Positions 1-9,263 of a stretch of DNA of 64,000 nt are shown piece after piece. Source of the stretch: Streptomyces sp. CB01580. Lineage in GTDB: Bacteria; Actinomycetota; Actinomycetes; Streptomycetales; Streptomycetaceae. The position numbers and the translations under genes are program-made. The notes beneath the pieces are model-generated. The model was not told where the DNA came from and did not search any database. It saw only the letters and a program-made list of their open reading frames with translations. Numbering within the stretch: position 1 is the first letter of the stretch; every line of letters starts with the position of its first letter. The stretch spans positions 1 through 64,000 of the forward strand of contig NZ_LIXJ01000026.1 in the NCBI RefSeq assembly GCF_001905795.1, written 5' to 3'.

Positions 1-189
1 GCCTGCGCGGCGAAGGTGCTGCGGGTGGAGGTCGTCGACGCGGGCGCCGGACAGCCCGCGCCGCGCACTCCGCACCGGGCCGGACGGCCGGGTGGGCACG
101 GCACCGACTACGGAACAGACCCACATTTTACAGTCCCCCGCTGGTGTAGGCATCCCGCACCTGGGCTGACAAGGAAGTTTGGGCAGTAC
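1..189 (+). CDS. Partial 3' end of an ATP-binding (anti-sigma type) regulator, probably broken
   Basis: Frame 1 is open from the window edge to a TAA at 187-189. Only the first ~23 residues resemble a family: KVLRVEVVDA followed by a proline-rich stretch is the usual context of the nucleotide-binding beta strand in RsbW-like HATPase regulators, which are very numerous in Streptomyces. The expected following motif, with an S/TGRGL core, is missing. Beyond about position 70 the translation looks unconstrained. I infer that the gene was cut or frameshifted near the left end of the integrated element. The assignment rests on a short match and most of the gene lies outside the window. Confidence 0.3.
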
Positions 190-217
190 TAACCCACCTG
201 ACACCCCATCAGAACGA

Positions 218-375
218 GCGTCAAATGAGCGTCACGAGCGTCATTTCAGCGTCAAGATATCGCCCGTAACGCCCACACCGCACATAATACGCACGAGCAA
301 AACCGCAGGTCAGGAGCCCTTTGCGGCCAGTTCGAGGATGGCGACACACTCCACGTGGTGGGTCATCGGAAACAT
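218..375. repeat. Left-end repeat (attL-like)
   Basis: The segment holds four copies of GCGTCA (starting at 218, 229, 238 and 249), then AGATATCGCCCGTAACGC, which is an exact 18-base match to the right end. After that comes a diverged copy of the methyltransferase 3' end. Similarity to the right end stops just after GTCATCGGAAACA (362-374). The iterated hexamers beside the match resemble integrase arm sites, but that role is inference. Confidence 0.6.
310..375 (-). pseudogene. Detached 3' tail of a TrmA/RlmD-type RNA methyltransferase
   Basis: On the minus strand 21 codons run from an ATG at 375 to a TGA at 310-312. The peptide begins MFPMTHHVECVAILE, identical to the same stretch in the intact gene at 14556-15884, and then differs in the final residues (LAAKGS against PAEKGR). 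It has no upstream part of a methyltransferase gene, so it cannot be functional. It is best explained as the original gene end displaced when the island integrated. Alternatively it could be the tail brought in by the element, depending on where crossover occurred. Confidence 0.7.
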
Positions 376-798
376 GTAGAGCCAAAAGCCGGTTAAAGAA
401 AACTGCAGGTCAGAGACGCGTTCGGAGCGAAACGGACTCAAGGTCAATGTGCATTACGTGCGCCACGGGCGCTACGCGCAACCTCTCGACGCACGCCTAT
501 AGCCCTTCGACGGCCTGGAGGCCTCCACCAAGCGGGGCGAACACATCAGCGTGACCTTTTCCGAAATCGGGGTGGCCGCGCGAGCAGCGTGTCTTCATCG
601 CTTCACGGCGAAAGGCACGCCAAGGCTGCGCAACGCGACCGCCAGGTCCACAAGTCACTCACCGCTGCTAGCGACGCCGACCTATCAGCGATCACCTCGG
701 CAGCCGTGCTCGCCGAGGTGATCCACTCCCAGGTCGATGCCGCCGCGATAGGCGGACGCTCTCCCAACTACCTTTGCCCAGCTGGGCGGTCACGATCC
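376..798. other. Decayed DNA between the left end and jetD, no intact gene
   Basis: No frame gives a convincing whole protein. A plus-strand frame at about 604-760 has coding-like composition (charged helix followed by an Ala/Val-rich end) but no credible start and no family I recognise. It may be the tail of a lost gene. G+C here is visibly lower than in the core genes. A recombinase gene would be expected near such an end and is not present. Confidence 0.4.
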
Positions 799-2058
799 TC
801 ACGCGAGATCGGACAACAACAGCTCCAGTTCCCTCTCCTCCTCGACACGAACACCGAGTTCGGCGACGGCCGCAGCGAGTGCGGGCTCCCAGGGAGTCTC
901 CGTGGGGGTGCTGGCGAGCGGTGACAGTGGAGGTGAGGCGCAGCGGAGCACGGCGGCGCGGTAGTCCGCGGCCGTGTAGCGCCAGGGCCGCCACGGGACG
1001 CGGCGGCGAAGGACGCCGGCGATCCGGAGCCCGCCCCAGTCGAAGTCCCCGTGGTAGTACAGGGTCGCTCCGTGGGCGTGCAGCCCACGGAGCAGTGTGA
1101 GGGCGGCGGCGGAAGGCTGGCCTTGGAGGCAGACCAGGGGCGGGCAGGCAGGACCGAGCACGTCGGCCGCCGCCGCGAGGACGGTCGGATTCTCGCAGAT
1201 TCGCACCATGGGAGCGGCGACGGCCGGAGGCTTGCGGGTGAGCTGGCGAAGGGTGAGCACGCAGGGTTCGCCTTCTTCGGCCAGGCGGTCCAGGGCTGGG
1301 GTGCCGCGCAGGTTCAGGGTCAGGACGGTCGAGGACAGCTCGTCCCGCAACAGTCCCACCGAGGCCCAGGCATCGCGTCGCCATTCGGCGCCCTGCCCCT
1401 CGTGGAAACCGGTCAGCGCACGAGCCCCGGACAGGGTAATGGTGGCCAGCGGTGTGCCGTCATCAAGGGCGTGAGCCCAGCCGAGGACCCGGGCAGCGAA
1501 GGCGGGTAGCGAGACGACTGGGACGGCGGGGAGTGCGCGCAGGGCGGTACACACCCCGGTGAGCAGACCGAACGTGACGTCTGGAGTGCGCCCCAGGCGC
1601 CGCGCCAGGCCGTCGGCGCGAATCCGGGCCGCCCACTCCGCAAGCGCAGGGACCGCAGCGACAAGCTCGTCGAGCGGCGTGTGCGCCCGCTTCCAGGCGT
1701 CCTCCTCCTCTTGGCGGGCTTCGACGAGCGATGTGACAGGCCCGGTGAGCGCCGCGACCGCGGCGGCGAGGCCATTCGGGCTTGCGCCCGAACGGCGCAG
1801 TACAGCGTCGACCGCTTCCAGCCGTACGGTCAGAGACCTGCCGCCACCGGGGGCCCGGGCGAGAAGTCGTTCGGCCGCCGCCCGCTGGGCCGGAGTGGGA
1901 TCAGCCAGGGACACGGAACCAGTCAGGGGCTGCCCGGCCACCAGTCGTCGGCGCGCTCGTTCGACGAGCCAGGAGATGTCCGGTGTGCCGAGCAGCCGGG
2001 CGAGCCGCGGGCTGTCGACTGCTTCGGTGCCGGGCTCAGGCCCGTGGGTCAGTTCCAC
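799..2058 (-). CDS. jetD: Wadjet type II nuclease subunit JetD (DUF2399/TIGR02679 type)
   Basis: The product is 419 residues. It is the last gene of the jet operon. The GTG start at 2058 overlaps the jetC stop by 10 bases, so translation is coupled. The C-terminal third contains RICENP at about 290 and YYHGDFDWGGLRIA at about 334, the acidic Toprim-like motifs of DUF2399 proteins. In Wadjet systems JetD is the nuclease that cuts closed circular DNA after the JetABC motor has extruded it. The N-terminal half is the less conserved domain typical of TIGR02679. All acidic residues visible in these motifs are intact, so it looks functional. The frame is open far upstream of 2058, but that part is antisense-like composition inside jetC. 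Confidence 0.9.
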   Translation of the reverse strand: MELTHGPEPGTEAVDSPRLARLLGTPDISWLVERARRRLVAGQPLTGSVSLADPTPAQRAAAERLLARAPGGGRSLTVRLEAVDAVLRRSGASPNGLAAAVAALTGPVTSLVEARQEEEDAWKRAHTPLDELVAAVPALAEWAARIRADGLARRLGRTPDVTFGLLTGVCTALRALPAVPVVSLPAFAARVLGWAHALDDGTPLATITLSGARALTGFHEGQGAEWRRDAWASVGLLRDELSSTVLTLNLRGTPALDRLAEEGEPCVLTLRQLTRKPPAVAAPMVRICENPTVLAAAADVLGPACPPLVCLQGQPSAAALTLLRGLHAHGATLYYHGDFDWGGLRIAGVLRRRVPWRPWRYTAADYRAAVLRCASPPLSPLASTPTETPWEPALAAAVAELGVRVEEERELELLLSDLA

Positions 2059-5000
2059 AGCGGCTCGGGCTCCTCTCCTCCGGGCGCGTCCTGGGGCGCG
2101 TGCCGTATGGGGTCCTCGCGGCGCTGCCGTCGCGTGCCGTCCCACTCCCAGCGGGTGACGAGGACCGCCGCCACCTCGTCGATCCGGGACAGCTGGGCGA
2201 TGGCGATGCCGGGCACCTGCGGGTAGCAGGACCACTCCCGTTCGCTGGTCATGACCACATCGAGGTCGAAGGCGCTCAGCAGGCCGAGGCACTTGGCGCG
2301 GGAATCGTCGTCCACGCCGGCGAACGCCTCGTCGAGGGTGACCAGGCGGGGCGCGTGCGGGCTGCCCGCGCTGGCGTAGTGCGAGGAGGCGGCGGCGAAC
2401 AGCGGTACGGACACGGCGAGGACGCGTTCGCCGCCGGAGGCGGGGCCGGTGGCGGGGACCCAGCGCCCGTGCTGGTGGCGTTCGACGCCGAATTCGTGCC
2501 AGGAGCGGTAGTCGAGCGCGGCAGTGAGGTGTTCGAGCCAGCTGCCCGAGCCGTCGTCGGACTGCTGGCGGGCGATCTGGGCCTGGAGGAACTCGCCCAC
2601 CGCCGCGCGGTCCTCCGAAGTCCAGGCGTCCGCGGACTGGCGCAGCCTCTCGCGGGCTCGGGCCAGTCCGGACGGGGCCTTGCGCGAGGCCCGCCATACC
2701 AGCCGGAGTCTCATGCCGGTGGAGGTGGGACGGTCCTCCAGTTCGGCGTTCATGTCCCGCACCTGTCGTTCGGCGGCACCGATGAGTTCCTGGAGGGTGC
2801 CGGCGACCTCGGTGATCAGGTGAGTTTCGAGGATCTCGCGTTCGTGCGCGGACAGGATGCGGGTGAGCTCGCCGACCTCCGTGGCGAGCGCGTCGGCGAG
2901 TTCGGGTACGGCACGCTCGCGCCCCTGGTAGACGATGTCGACGACCACGCCGTCCTCGACCATGCGGGCGGACGCGCTGTGCCCGTGCCGGGACAGGGTG
3001 TCCTGCAGGGTCTTGAGTTCCTCGCTGAGTCGACGCTGGACGCGTTCCCAGGCGGCATCCGTGTCGTCGACGTTCGACAGGCCGGATTCGATGGCGCGGG
3101 CGAACGCGATGGCCGGGGTCGCAGCCCAGTGGCCGTTGTCCGAGGCGGGGACGGTGACCTCGGGCAGCGCGACCGCGACCAGGCCGGTGGCCGTGAAGCG
3201 CTGGAGGGCGGAGATGGCCTCCGCACGTGCGTCGACGGCTTCGGCGAGGTCCTTCTCCAGTTGCTCGATCCGCCCCTCGGCCCGGCTCGCCTCCCGGTCC
3301 GCCTGGGCGTGACGCTGCCGGGCATTCTTCTGGTCGGTCTCACAGATCCGCTGGGCCTCGGCGGTCTCGGCGAGGCGCCGTTCGAGTTCAGCGACGGCGG
3401 CGCCGACGGTGGAGCGCAGGGTCTGGTGGCGTTCGTCGGCCGCGGCCGCCTCGCGCACCGCCTCTTCAGCCCGCTGGGCGAGGTCTGCGACCCGCTCCTT
3501 CGCCTCGGCCGCCTCGGCACGCTCGTCGTCCACCTGCCGTGCGGCCTCCCCTTGTTCGCGCAGCGCGGGCCACAGAGCCGCCAGCGTGGCGGCGAGGGAG
3601 CCGAGGGCGTGACGCACGGCGGTGAGTCCGGCCCGATCTGCGGGCAATCCCAGATCAGTGGCGGCCTCGGCGAGTTCGGCGGCGGCCCGCTCGGCATGCT
3701 CAGCCGCCTCGGTGGCCTCGGTGGCGCGCTCTTCATACCGGGCACGAGCCTTGCGTACGGTCTCGGCGGCGGCGCTCACGAGCGCGTGCGCCCTGGTGAG
3801 CGACGACTCGTCGGGGACCTCGGCGAGCTCGGCGTCGAGCATGCGCCGGCGTGCCGCGATCGCCTGGGACCGAGCCGCGAGATTCTCCGATTCCTCGCGC
3901 AGGGAGACGAGTTCGATACCGAGCAGGGCGACGCGGGCCCGGCGCGCCGCCTCGCGCGCGCCTTCGCCGATGTACGTGGCGGCGGGCTTGGCCCATGTAC
4001 CGGTGAGTGCGCCGACCCGAAAGCGCCCGTCGGGTGCCACCCATGTCGCGGCTTCTCCCCTGCCGTCGAGGCCGATGGCGGCGAGCAGCCGGGTCACCGT
4101 CACCTCATCCACAGCGGTGGCTCGTCGATCGCCGTGGTCCAGGGCCGGGCACAGCACATCCGCCAACGAAGGGCCGCTCACCGGCCCGTTCGACGGGGAG
4201 AGCAGGACATCGTGTCCGTCCACCGCCAGGACGGAGCCGTCTGGCAGCACCCAGGCGTCGAGGAGGCCGGAGGCTTCGAGCGCCGCTTCGAGCCCGGCGT
4301 GGTCGGCTTCAGGCAGTTCGTCACGGAAGTCGACCAGGCGCCAGAGCGGCGCGCCTGGCAGCGTCTCGCGCAGGCCGGGGGTGCGCGTCGCCGGGGGCTG
4401 GGGTTCGCTTCCGGTGCCGGCTTCCAGTGCGGCGAGATCGCGACGGGTCTCGGTGATGCGCTCTGCCAGCTCCGTGGTCTCACGGGCGGCTTCGGCCGCC
4501 TGGTCGGCGAGGTCCGCCGAGCGGGCGGTGTGCGCCCGGGTGGCCTCGACCCGCGCCGGGTAGGGACCGTCGAAGTGACGGGTCCACTCCTGGAGGTCGT
4601 CCAGGAGGCCCGTCTCGTCGGCGTAGGCCAACTCCTTCCAGGCGCGGGCGCTCTCGCGCACGTCGTCCAGGAGGGCCCGGCCCGCCCGCGCCGCGTTCTC
4701 CTCCGTCTCGCCGTGCGTCTCTGCGGCCAGTGCGAGGTCGGTCTCCGCCTCGTCGAGACGGCCCGCCGCCCGACGGTACGCGTCGGCGGCCTGCTCGGAC
4801 GCTTCGAGGCGGCCCTCGACGTGGGCGAGCGCCCGCTGGGTGCGGGACGCGGCGTCCTCGACGGCTCGCTGCGATTCGGGCTCGGGCAGCATGACGTCCG
4901 CCGGCAGGACGACGTGCGCGGCGGCTGCCTGCTCCCGCGCGTGGGCGTACGTCACTTCGGCCCGGCCCCGTGCGGCGCGCAGCCGGTTGTCCGCGGTGCC

Positions 5001-6164
5001 GAGCCGCCCGAGCGCCTTGGTGTGGAGGGCGTCCGCCTGCTCCAGGTCCCCCCGCGCCCGGTCGGCCTCCTGCGTCGTTCGCAGCACGGCCTGCGCGGCG
5101 TGCTCCAGCTCTCGGGCGTCGCGCATCTCGGGCGCCTCGCGCAGCGCTTTCTCCTGGGCCCGCAAGCGTTCGCCGGTCTCAGCCAGGGAGCCGATCTCCT
5201 CTTCGGCTGCCGCTCGCTTCTCCACCGCGCCGGTGCGCCGCTCCTGCGCCTCTGCCAAATCTCGCTGTACGCGCTCGTAGCGGGAGTGCTCGGCGCGCGG
5301 AAGCCGGGCACGGCGCCGGGTGGCGATCCGGGCGTACCGCCTGTAGTACTCCAGGAAGGCGGCAGCGGCTCGCTCGGCGGCGGACGCGGCGGCCAGCTCG
5401 TCCTTCTCCTCGTCCAGGGAGCGGAACGCCTCGGCCACGTCGGCGATGACGGCCTGGTCCATGGGCGGCAGCGCCTCGGTGAGGGCGCGGGAGAGTGCGG
5501 CTTCGTTGGGCCGCTTGGAGAGCTGGGGCTGGCGCAGCTGGATGAGCAGGTCGATGAGGGCGGCGTACCGCTGCTCTCCGAGGCCGAAGAGTGCCTCGTC
5601 GACGGCCCTGCGGTACGCCTTGGCCTGGTCGTACACCAAGCCGTACCCCTCGACGGCCTCGGCGAGGCGGTCCCGGGACAGGGCCGTGCCGGTGGCGTCG
5701 AGGAGACGGAAGGTCCCCTCCGCGCGCTCCGTGGAGCCGTGGTCGACGCGTTGACGGGTGACGGCGTACCAGTGCCGGGCGATGCCCCGTCCGCTGACGG
5801 CCTTGAGCCCGCACAGCAGCGTACGGAAGTGCTGCTCGCCGGTCGTGTCGTCGAGCCTGCCGAACTCGACCCAGGCGTAGCCGAGCCGTTCGGAGTGCGG
5901 GTGCTCGCCACCGAGGAGGAGGTTCCATTCCATCCGCTTGCCCGGGTCGCCGTCGGGTTCGACTCGCCGCGGGCTGAGGTCGCCGTCGAGCAGGAACGGC
6001 AGAGTCAGGGCGAGCACCTTGGATTTGCCGGTGCCGTTGTTGCCGCGCAGCAACAGGCGTCCGTCCCGGAAGTGGAACTCCTCCACGTCGTAGTGGAACA
6101 GGTCGACGAGCCCGATGCGCAGGGGCTGCCAGCGGGAACGCCGCGGGGTGGGGAGGCGGGTCAC
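2049..6164 (-). CDS. jetC: Wadjet type II SMC-like ATPase JetC (TIGR02680 type)
   Basis: The product is 1371 residues. Walker A is GNNGTGKS at 41-48, the ABC signature SGGER is near 1243, and Walker B LVTLDEA is near 1274. Between the two head halves lie roughly 1000 residues rich in Glu, Ala and Arg, with heptad-like segments on both sides of a central hinge-like part, the SMC/MukB plan. In Wadjet the protein is the loop-extruding motor that samples plasmid size. It starts with GTG at 6164, overlapping the jetB stop by 4 bases (GTGA), and its own stop lies inside the start of jetD. The four-gene context fixes the identification. No damage is visible in the ATPase motifs. Confidence 0.92.
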   Translation of the reverse strand: MTRLPTPRRSRWQPLRIGLVDLFHYDVEEFHFRDGRLLLRGNNGTGKSKVLALTLPFLLDGDLSPRRVEPDGDPGKRMEWNLLLGGEHPHSERLGYAWVEFGRLDDTTGEQHFRTLLCGLKAVSGRGIARHWYAVTRQRVDHGSTERAEGTFRLLDATGTALSRDRLAEAVEGYGLVYDQAKAYRRAVDEALFGLGEQRYAALIDLLIQLRQPQLSKRPNEAALSRALTEALPPMDQAVIADVAEAFRSLDEEKDELAAASAAERAAAAFLEYYRRYARIATRRRARLPRAEHSRYERVQRDLAEAQERRTGAVEKRAAAEEEIGSLAETGERLRAQEKALREAPEMRDARELEHAAQAVLRTTQEADRARGDLEQADALHTKALGRLGTADNRLRAARGRAEVTYAHAREQAAAAHVVLPADVMLPEPESQRAVEDAASRTQRALAHVEGRLEASEQAADAYRRAAGRLDEAETDLALAAETHGETEENAARAGRALLDDVRESARAWKELAYADETGLLDDLQEWTRHFDGPYPARVEATRAHTARSADLADQAAEAARETTELAERITETRRDLAALEAGTGSEPQPPATRTPGLRETLPGAPLWRLVDFRDELPEADHAGLEAALEASGLLDAWVLPDGSVLAVDGHDVLLSPSNGPVSGPSLADVLCPALDHGDRRATAVDEVTVTRLLAAIGLDGRGEAATWVAPDGRFRVGALTGTWAKPAATYIGEGAREAARRARVALLGIELVSLREESENLAARSQAIAARRRMLDAELAEVPDESSLTRAHALVSAAAETVRKARARYEERATEATEAAEHAERAAAELAEAATDLGLPADRAGLTAVRHALGSLAATLAALWPALREQGEAARQVDDERAEAAEAKERVADLAQRAEEAVREAAAADERHQTLRSTVGAAVAELERRLAETAEAQRICETDQKNARQRHAQADREASRAEGRIEQLEKDLAEAVDARAEAISALQRFTATGLVAVALPEVTVPASDNGHWAATPAIAFARAIESGLSNVDDTDAAWERVQRRLSEELKTLQDTLSRHGHSASARMVEDGVVVDIVYQGRERAVPELADALATEVGELTRILSAHEREILETHLITEVAGTLQELIGAAERQVRDMNAELEDRPTSTGMRLRLVWRASRKAPSGLARARERLRQSADAWTSEDRAAVGEFLQAQIARQQSDDGSGSWLEHLTAALDYRSWHEFGVERHQHGRWVPATGPASGGERVLAVSVPLFAAASSHYASAGSPHAPRLVTLDEAFAGVDDDSRAKCLGLLSAFDLDVVMTSEREWSCYPQVPGIAIAQLSRIDEVAAVLVTRWEWDGTRRQRREDPIRHAPQDAPGGEEPEPLWN

Positions 6165-7393
6165 GAGGTGGCCTTTCGCTGCGGAGGCACGGGGGCGGAG
6201 CCGGGTTCGCGGATGACGGTCTCGCCGACCGCGTACCGGGCGAGGGCGGGTCGCACCATGACCGCGTACGGATTACGGGAGACCAGGCCGAGCGCGGTGA
6301 GCCGGCCGAGGGCCTGTTCGACGAGCTCGGTCTCCATGCCTGGTTCCCGGGCGGACTTCGACCAGAAGCCGCCGTGCTGGGAGGCGAGTTCACGGACGCG
6401 GAGGGCAAGCTCGTCGAGAGCGACGGGGCCGTCTGCAGCGGCCAGGTGCTCGGCGATCAGCAGGGTGACGTGGCCGTGGGTGCCCTGCTCGGGCATGCGG
6501 ACATCGGTGAGGTCGTCTTCGGGGTCGACCATGGCGATCCCCTCGGCGCGGACCTCGGCGACCAGCCCGGTCAGCTCGGTGATCCTAGCGGTGAGGAAGC
6601 CGCGCTGCCGGGTGAGGTAGCCGAGCTCCGCGTCGGTCAGGTCGTCGTAGTAGACCACCGGGTCGTCGAGCAACCTGCGAGTGAGTGAGCGGCGCATGGC
6701 GCGGAAACGCAGTTCGTCACTGTCCAGAGCGGTTTCGGCGACGAGTTCGGCGAGGCGGTCGTCGAGGGTTGCCGCAGAGATGGTGGAGGGGCCGCGGTGG
6801 GAGGCCAGTAGTCCGGCGAGGACGCGACGTTCTACGTCGTACAGGACATCCCCCGCTCCGCTGACGTAGGCATCTTCCTCGCCCGCGACCCGACGCAGCA
6901 CGCCGAGGTCGAGCAGCAGCCGTACGACGGCGGCGAGGTCGAGGCGCTCGTCGCGGCGTTCCAGGGCGAACTCGATCCCCGTCGCGGCGAGTCGGGGATC
7001 GGCGGCGTCGAGGACGATCTGGTCGGCGAGGCGCCCGAGGGCGATCTGGGCCTCGCCGCGTTCGAGGGCGGCGAGCGCGAGACAGAGCAGAACGTAGCGG
7101 CGGCGGGTGAAGGGAGCGGCACCGCGGGTCGTGTCCCGCGCGGGGTGGGTGGGGTCGGTGAGGACACCGGGACTCTTGCGCAGCCGGGCGGCTTCGGTGT
7201 CCACCTGGAGTGCCCAGCCGGTGTTGCGGTCGAACCACTCCCGTAGTTCCGATGCATGCCGGCGGGCGAGGCGGAACTCGTCGGCGTACCGGCCGCGCGC
7301 GAGCAGAAGCGGCTGCTTGAGCAGGGTGCGGGCCGCTTTGCGCAGCTCGGCGGCGTGCTGGCCGTCCAGCACCTCGGCGAGTGGTGTGGTCAT
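6161..7393 (-). CDS. jetB: Wadjet type II subunit JetB (DUF2398/TIGR02678 type)
   Basis: The product is 410 residues starting at the ATG at 7393, which overlaps the jetA stop (ATGA, 7390-7393). The protein is soluble and rich in Leu, Arg and Ala, with predicted winged-helix-like segments towards the C terminus. That matches the kleisin-associated KITE-type role of JetB in the JetABC complex. Sequence such as ERRDERLDLAAVVRLLLDLG followed by a short Asp/Glu-rich turn is typical of the TIGR02678 family. The reading frame continues upstream of 7393, but only as antisense-like sequence over jetA, so that extension is not used. Function follows from the family and the unbroken operon, not from a catalytic motif. 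Confidence 0.88.
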   Translation of the reverse strand: MTTPLAEVLDGQHAAELRKAARTLLKQPLLLARGRYADEFRLARRHASELREWFDRNTGWALQVDTEAARLRKSPGVLTDPTHPARDTTRGAAPFTRRRYVLLCLALAALERGEAQIALGRLADQIVLDAADPRLAATGIEFALERRDERLDLAAVVRLLLDLGVLRRVAGEEDAYVSGAGDVLYDVERRVLAGLLASHRGPSTISAATLDDRLAELVAETALDSDELRFRAMRRSLTRRLLDDPVVYYDDLTDAELGYLTRQRGFLTARITELTGLVAEVRAEGIAMVDPEDDLTDVRMPEQGTHGHVTLLIAEHLAAADGPVALDELALRVRELASQHGGFWSKSAREPGMETELVEQALGRLTALGLVSRNPYAVMVRPALARYAVGETVIREPGSAPVPPQRKATS

Positions 7394-9000
7394 CGGCCGG
7401 GTTCTCCGTCCGTCAGGCCGTCTCCGCCCGCAGGACCGCGTCCCCCCATGAGGTCGACGATCTCGATGAGGTGGTCCGGGCCGCTGAAGACTCCGCCGGG
7501 GGTACGAACCTCGGCGGTCGTGCCGTCGGCGAGTGCGGTGAGTCTGATCTCCATGGAGCCGTCGTTGCTGGTGGCCGTGGTGTGCCGCATGCCGGGCCGC
7601 CACGTGGCCAGGGCGTCCCCGAGCAGCTGGAGGAACAGCCCGAAGGAGGCAGGGTCGAGCTCGCCGAGACCGGACAGGCGCGTGACGCCATGGGTGACGA
7701 GCCGGGCACGGGCGGCGGCCGTTTCGGCGGCCTGCTTGGCGGCGGTCTCGGCGAGCAGGCGCCGCCGCTCCTCCCGGTCCTCGACCTTGCGGGGCTTGCC
7801 ACGCCGCTCGTAACTGCCGGTGCGGCGCAGTTGTGGGCTGATGCGCAACGGCTCGGCCTCGGCCCACGGGGTGGCGGCCGGGACGGGCCGCGCCGCGCGG
7901 GCGGCGAGGGTGTCGGCGTCGACGGTGAGGTGCCGGGCCGGATAGAGGCCGAAGGCGGCCCGCCACAGCCGGTGCCGGGCGTCGTCGTCAGGCGCCTCGG
8001 CGAACCAGCGCGCGAGCGTGCGAAAGTCGGCCGAGCGGTCGGAGCGGCCGGCCCGGCGTTCGTTCAGGGCTCGTACGACGGCCAGGAGCTGGGGAATCGC
8101 GCCGAGCGCCCGACTGCGCAGGAGCCTGGCCTGCGACTCGCGCCCGTCCCTGCTGATGAACCACGCGCCGAGCCCTGACCAGCGGGCGGCCCACCGCTCG
8201 TACACCTCCCGCTCCGCGTCCGGGGCCTCCTCCGGCGAAGCGTCGGCGGCCTCCCGCCCCGCAGCTGCCCGAAGCAGGGGCTCTACCCTCCCGTCCTCCT
8301 CCAGCTCCAGGATCAGCCGCGCGATCCGCCCGCCCAGCGTGATCAGATCCTGGATGAACCGCTCCAGGTACTGGATGAGCCGGTCTTTGTACGCGAGGAA
8401 GACCTCCTCCTCGACGTCGTGCAGGTCGATGGTCCGCTGGAGCGATCCCATGAAGGCCCGGGCATTGTCGGCGAGCGCGGCGAACCGGCTGGCCAGCGTG
8501 TCGAGCGCCAGATGAGTCTTGGCCGGATCCGGCTCCTCCTCGGCGGCCAGGACGAGAAGTGCCCGCAGCTGGGTGACGATGTCGTGCAGGGCCACAGCCT
8601 GGAGGGCGCCGCGGCGCCCGAGCGCCTCGTCGTAGGCGGACAGCGCCTCCTCGGCGGCCTCTCCCTCCCGGGTGAGCTGGTAGATGAATCGCTTCCGGTA
8701 GAAGTCTTCGACCGCGGTCACGCGGGCGGTGTCGGGGTCCGCCCGCAGGTTGCCCCAGCCGACGAGCTTGTCGAGCGCGCCGGCGACGGCGTCCAGCTCG
8801 GCGGGACGAATGTCCGCCGGCAGCGCGGTGTGCACCTCCTCGGGCCGCAGGTGGACCGCGAACCGTTCCTTGGCCATCAGGAACGCCCGCATCACGTGGC
8901 GGTAGAGCGGGGTGTTCGGCACGGTGAGGTGAGCGAAGGGGCCAAAGCCCGACGGCTCGGGAAGCGGGCCGGTGGAAGTGCTGGGGGCGGTGACGGTCAT
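7390..9000 (-). CDS. jetA: Wadjet type II subunit JetA (DUF2397/TIGR02677 type)
   Basis: The product is 536 residues and is the first gene of the operon, with an ATG at 9000. The N terminus (HLTVPNTPLYRHVMRAFLMAKE) leads into a winged-helix-like region, followed by long helices containing HDVEEEVFLAYKDRLIQYLE. This is the pattern of DUF2397 proteins, which act as the kleisin partner of JetC. Upstream bases include AGGGATAATGG close to the start, so the leader may be very short. The divergent kinase gene begins 263 bases away. The four jet genes show no frameshift or stop, which suggests a working system. Confidence 0.9.
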   Translation of the reverse strand: MTVTAPSTSTGPLPEPSGFGPFAHLTVPNTPLYRHVMRAFLMAKERFAVHLRPEEVHTALPADIRPAELDAVAGALDKLVGWGNLRADPDTARVTAVEDFYRKRFIYQLTREGEAAEEALSAYDEALGRRGALQAVALHDIVTQLRALLVLAAEEEPDPAKTHLALDTLASRFAALADNARAFMGSLQRTIDLHDVEEEVFLAYKDRLIQYLERFIQDLITLGGRIARLILELEEDGRVEPLLRAAAGREAADASPEEAPDAEREVYERWAARWSGLGAWFISRDGRESQARLLRSRALGAIPQLLAVVRALNERRAGRSDRSADFRTLARWFAEAPDDDARHRLWRAAFGLYPARHLTVDADTLAARAARPVPAATPWAEAEPLRISPQLRRTGSYERRGKPRKVEDREERRRLLAETAAKQAAETAAARARLVTHGVTRLSGLGELDPASFGLFLQLLGDALATWRPGMRHTTATSNDGSMEIRLTALADGTTAEVRTPGGVFSGPDHLIEIVDLMGGRGPAGGDGLTDGEPGR

Positions 9001-9263
9001 CGCCCGCCATTATCCCTGGGGCGCGGCGACCGCGGAGGGATACCGAAGTACCCAGCTGATTCACGCCGCCCTGATCGGCTCGGAAGGGCAGGGCGAAGCC
9101 TGAGCTCGCGGAAACTGTTCTCGATCACCACTGGCTGTATCCGGCCAGGGCATGGGCGGTCTGACCCGAACCCGGCCCTATGTCGGACACCGCCGATACC
9201 CTATGGCCCGTACGCACGCGACCAGCGCACGGCCTTCGGTAGATCTTCGAGGTGGGGACCAGA
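9001..9263. promoter_or_regulatory. Divergent promoter region of the jet operon and the kinase gene
   Basis: A 263-base spacer between two outward-reading genes, so it must hold promoters for both unless the kinase is read from elsewhere. I see no clean -35/-10 pair. A shared operator is possible but nothing long and symmetric stands out. Confidence 0.4.

Noticed and set aside
1782..6620. A 1612-codon plus-strand open frame opposite jetC and jetB
   Set aside because: It is antisense to two clearly coding genes and has Gly/Val/Arg-rich low-information composition, the usual artefact of high third-position G+C.
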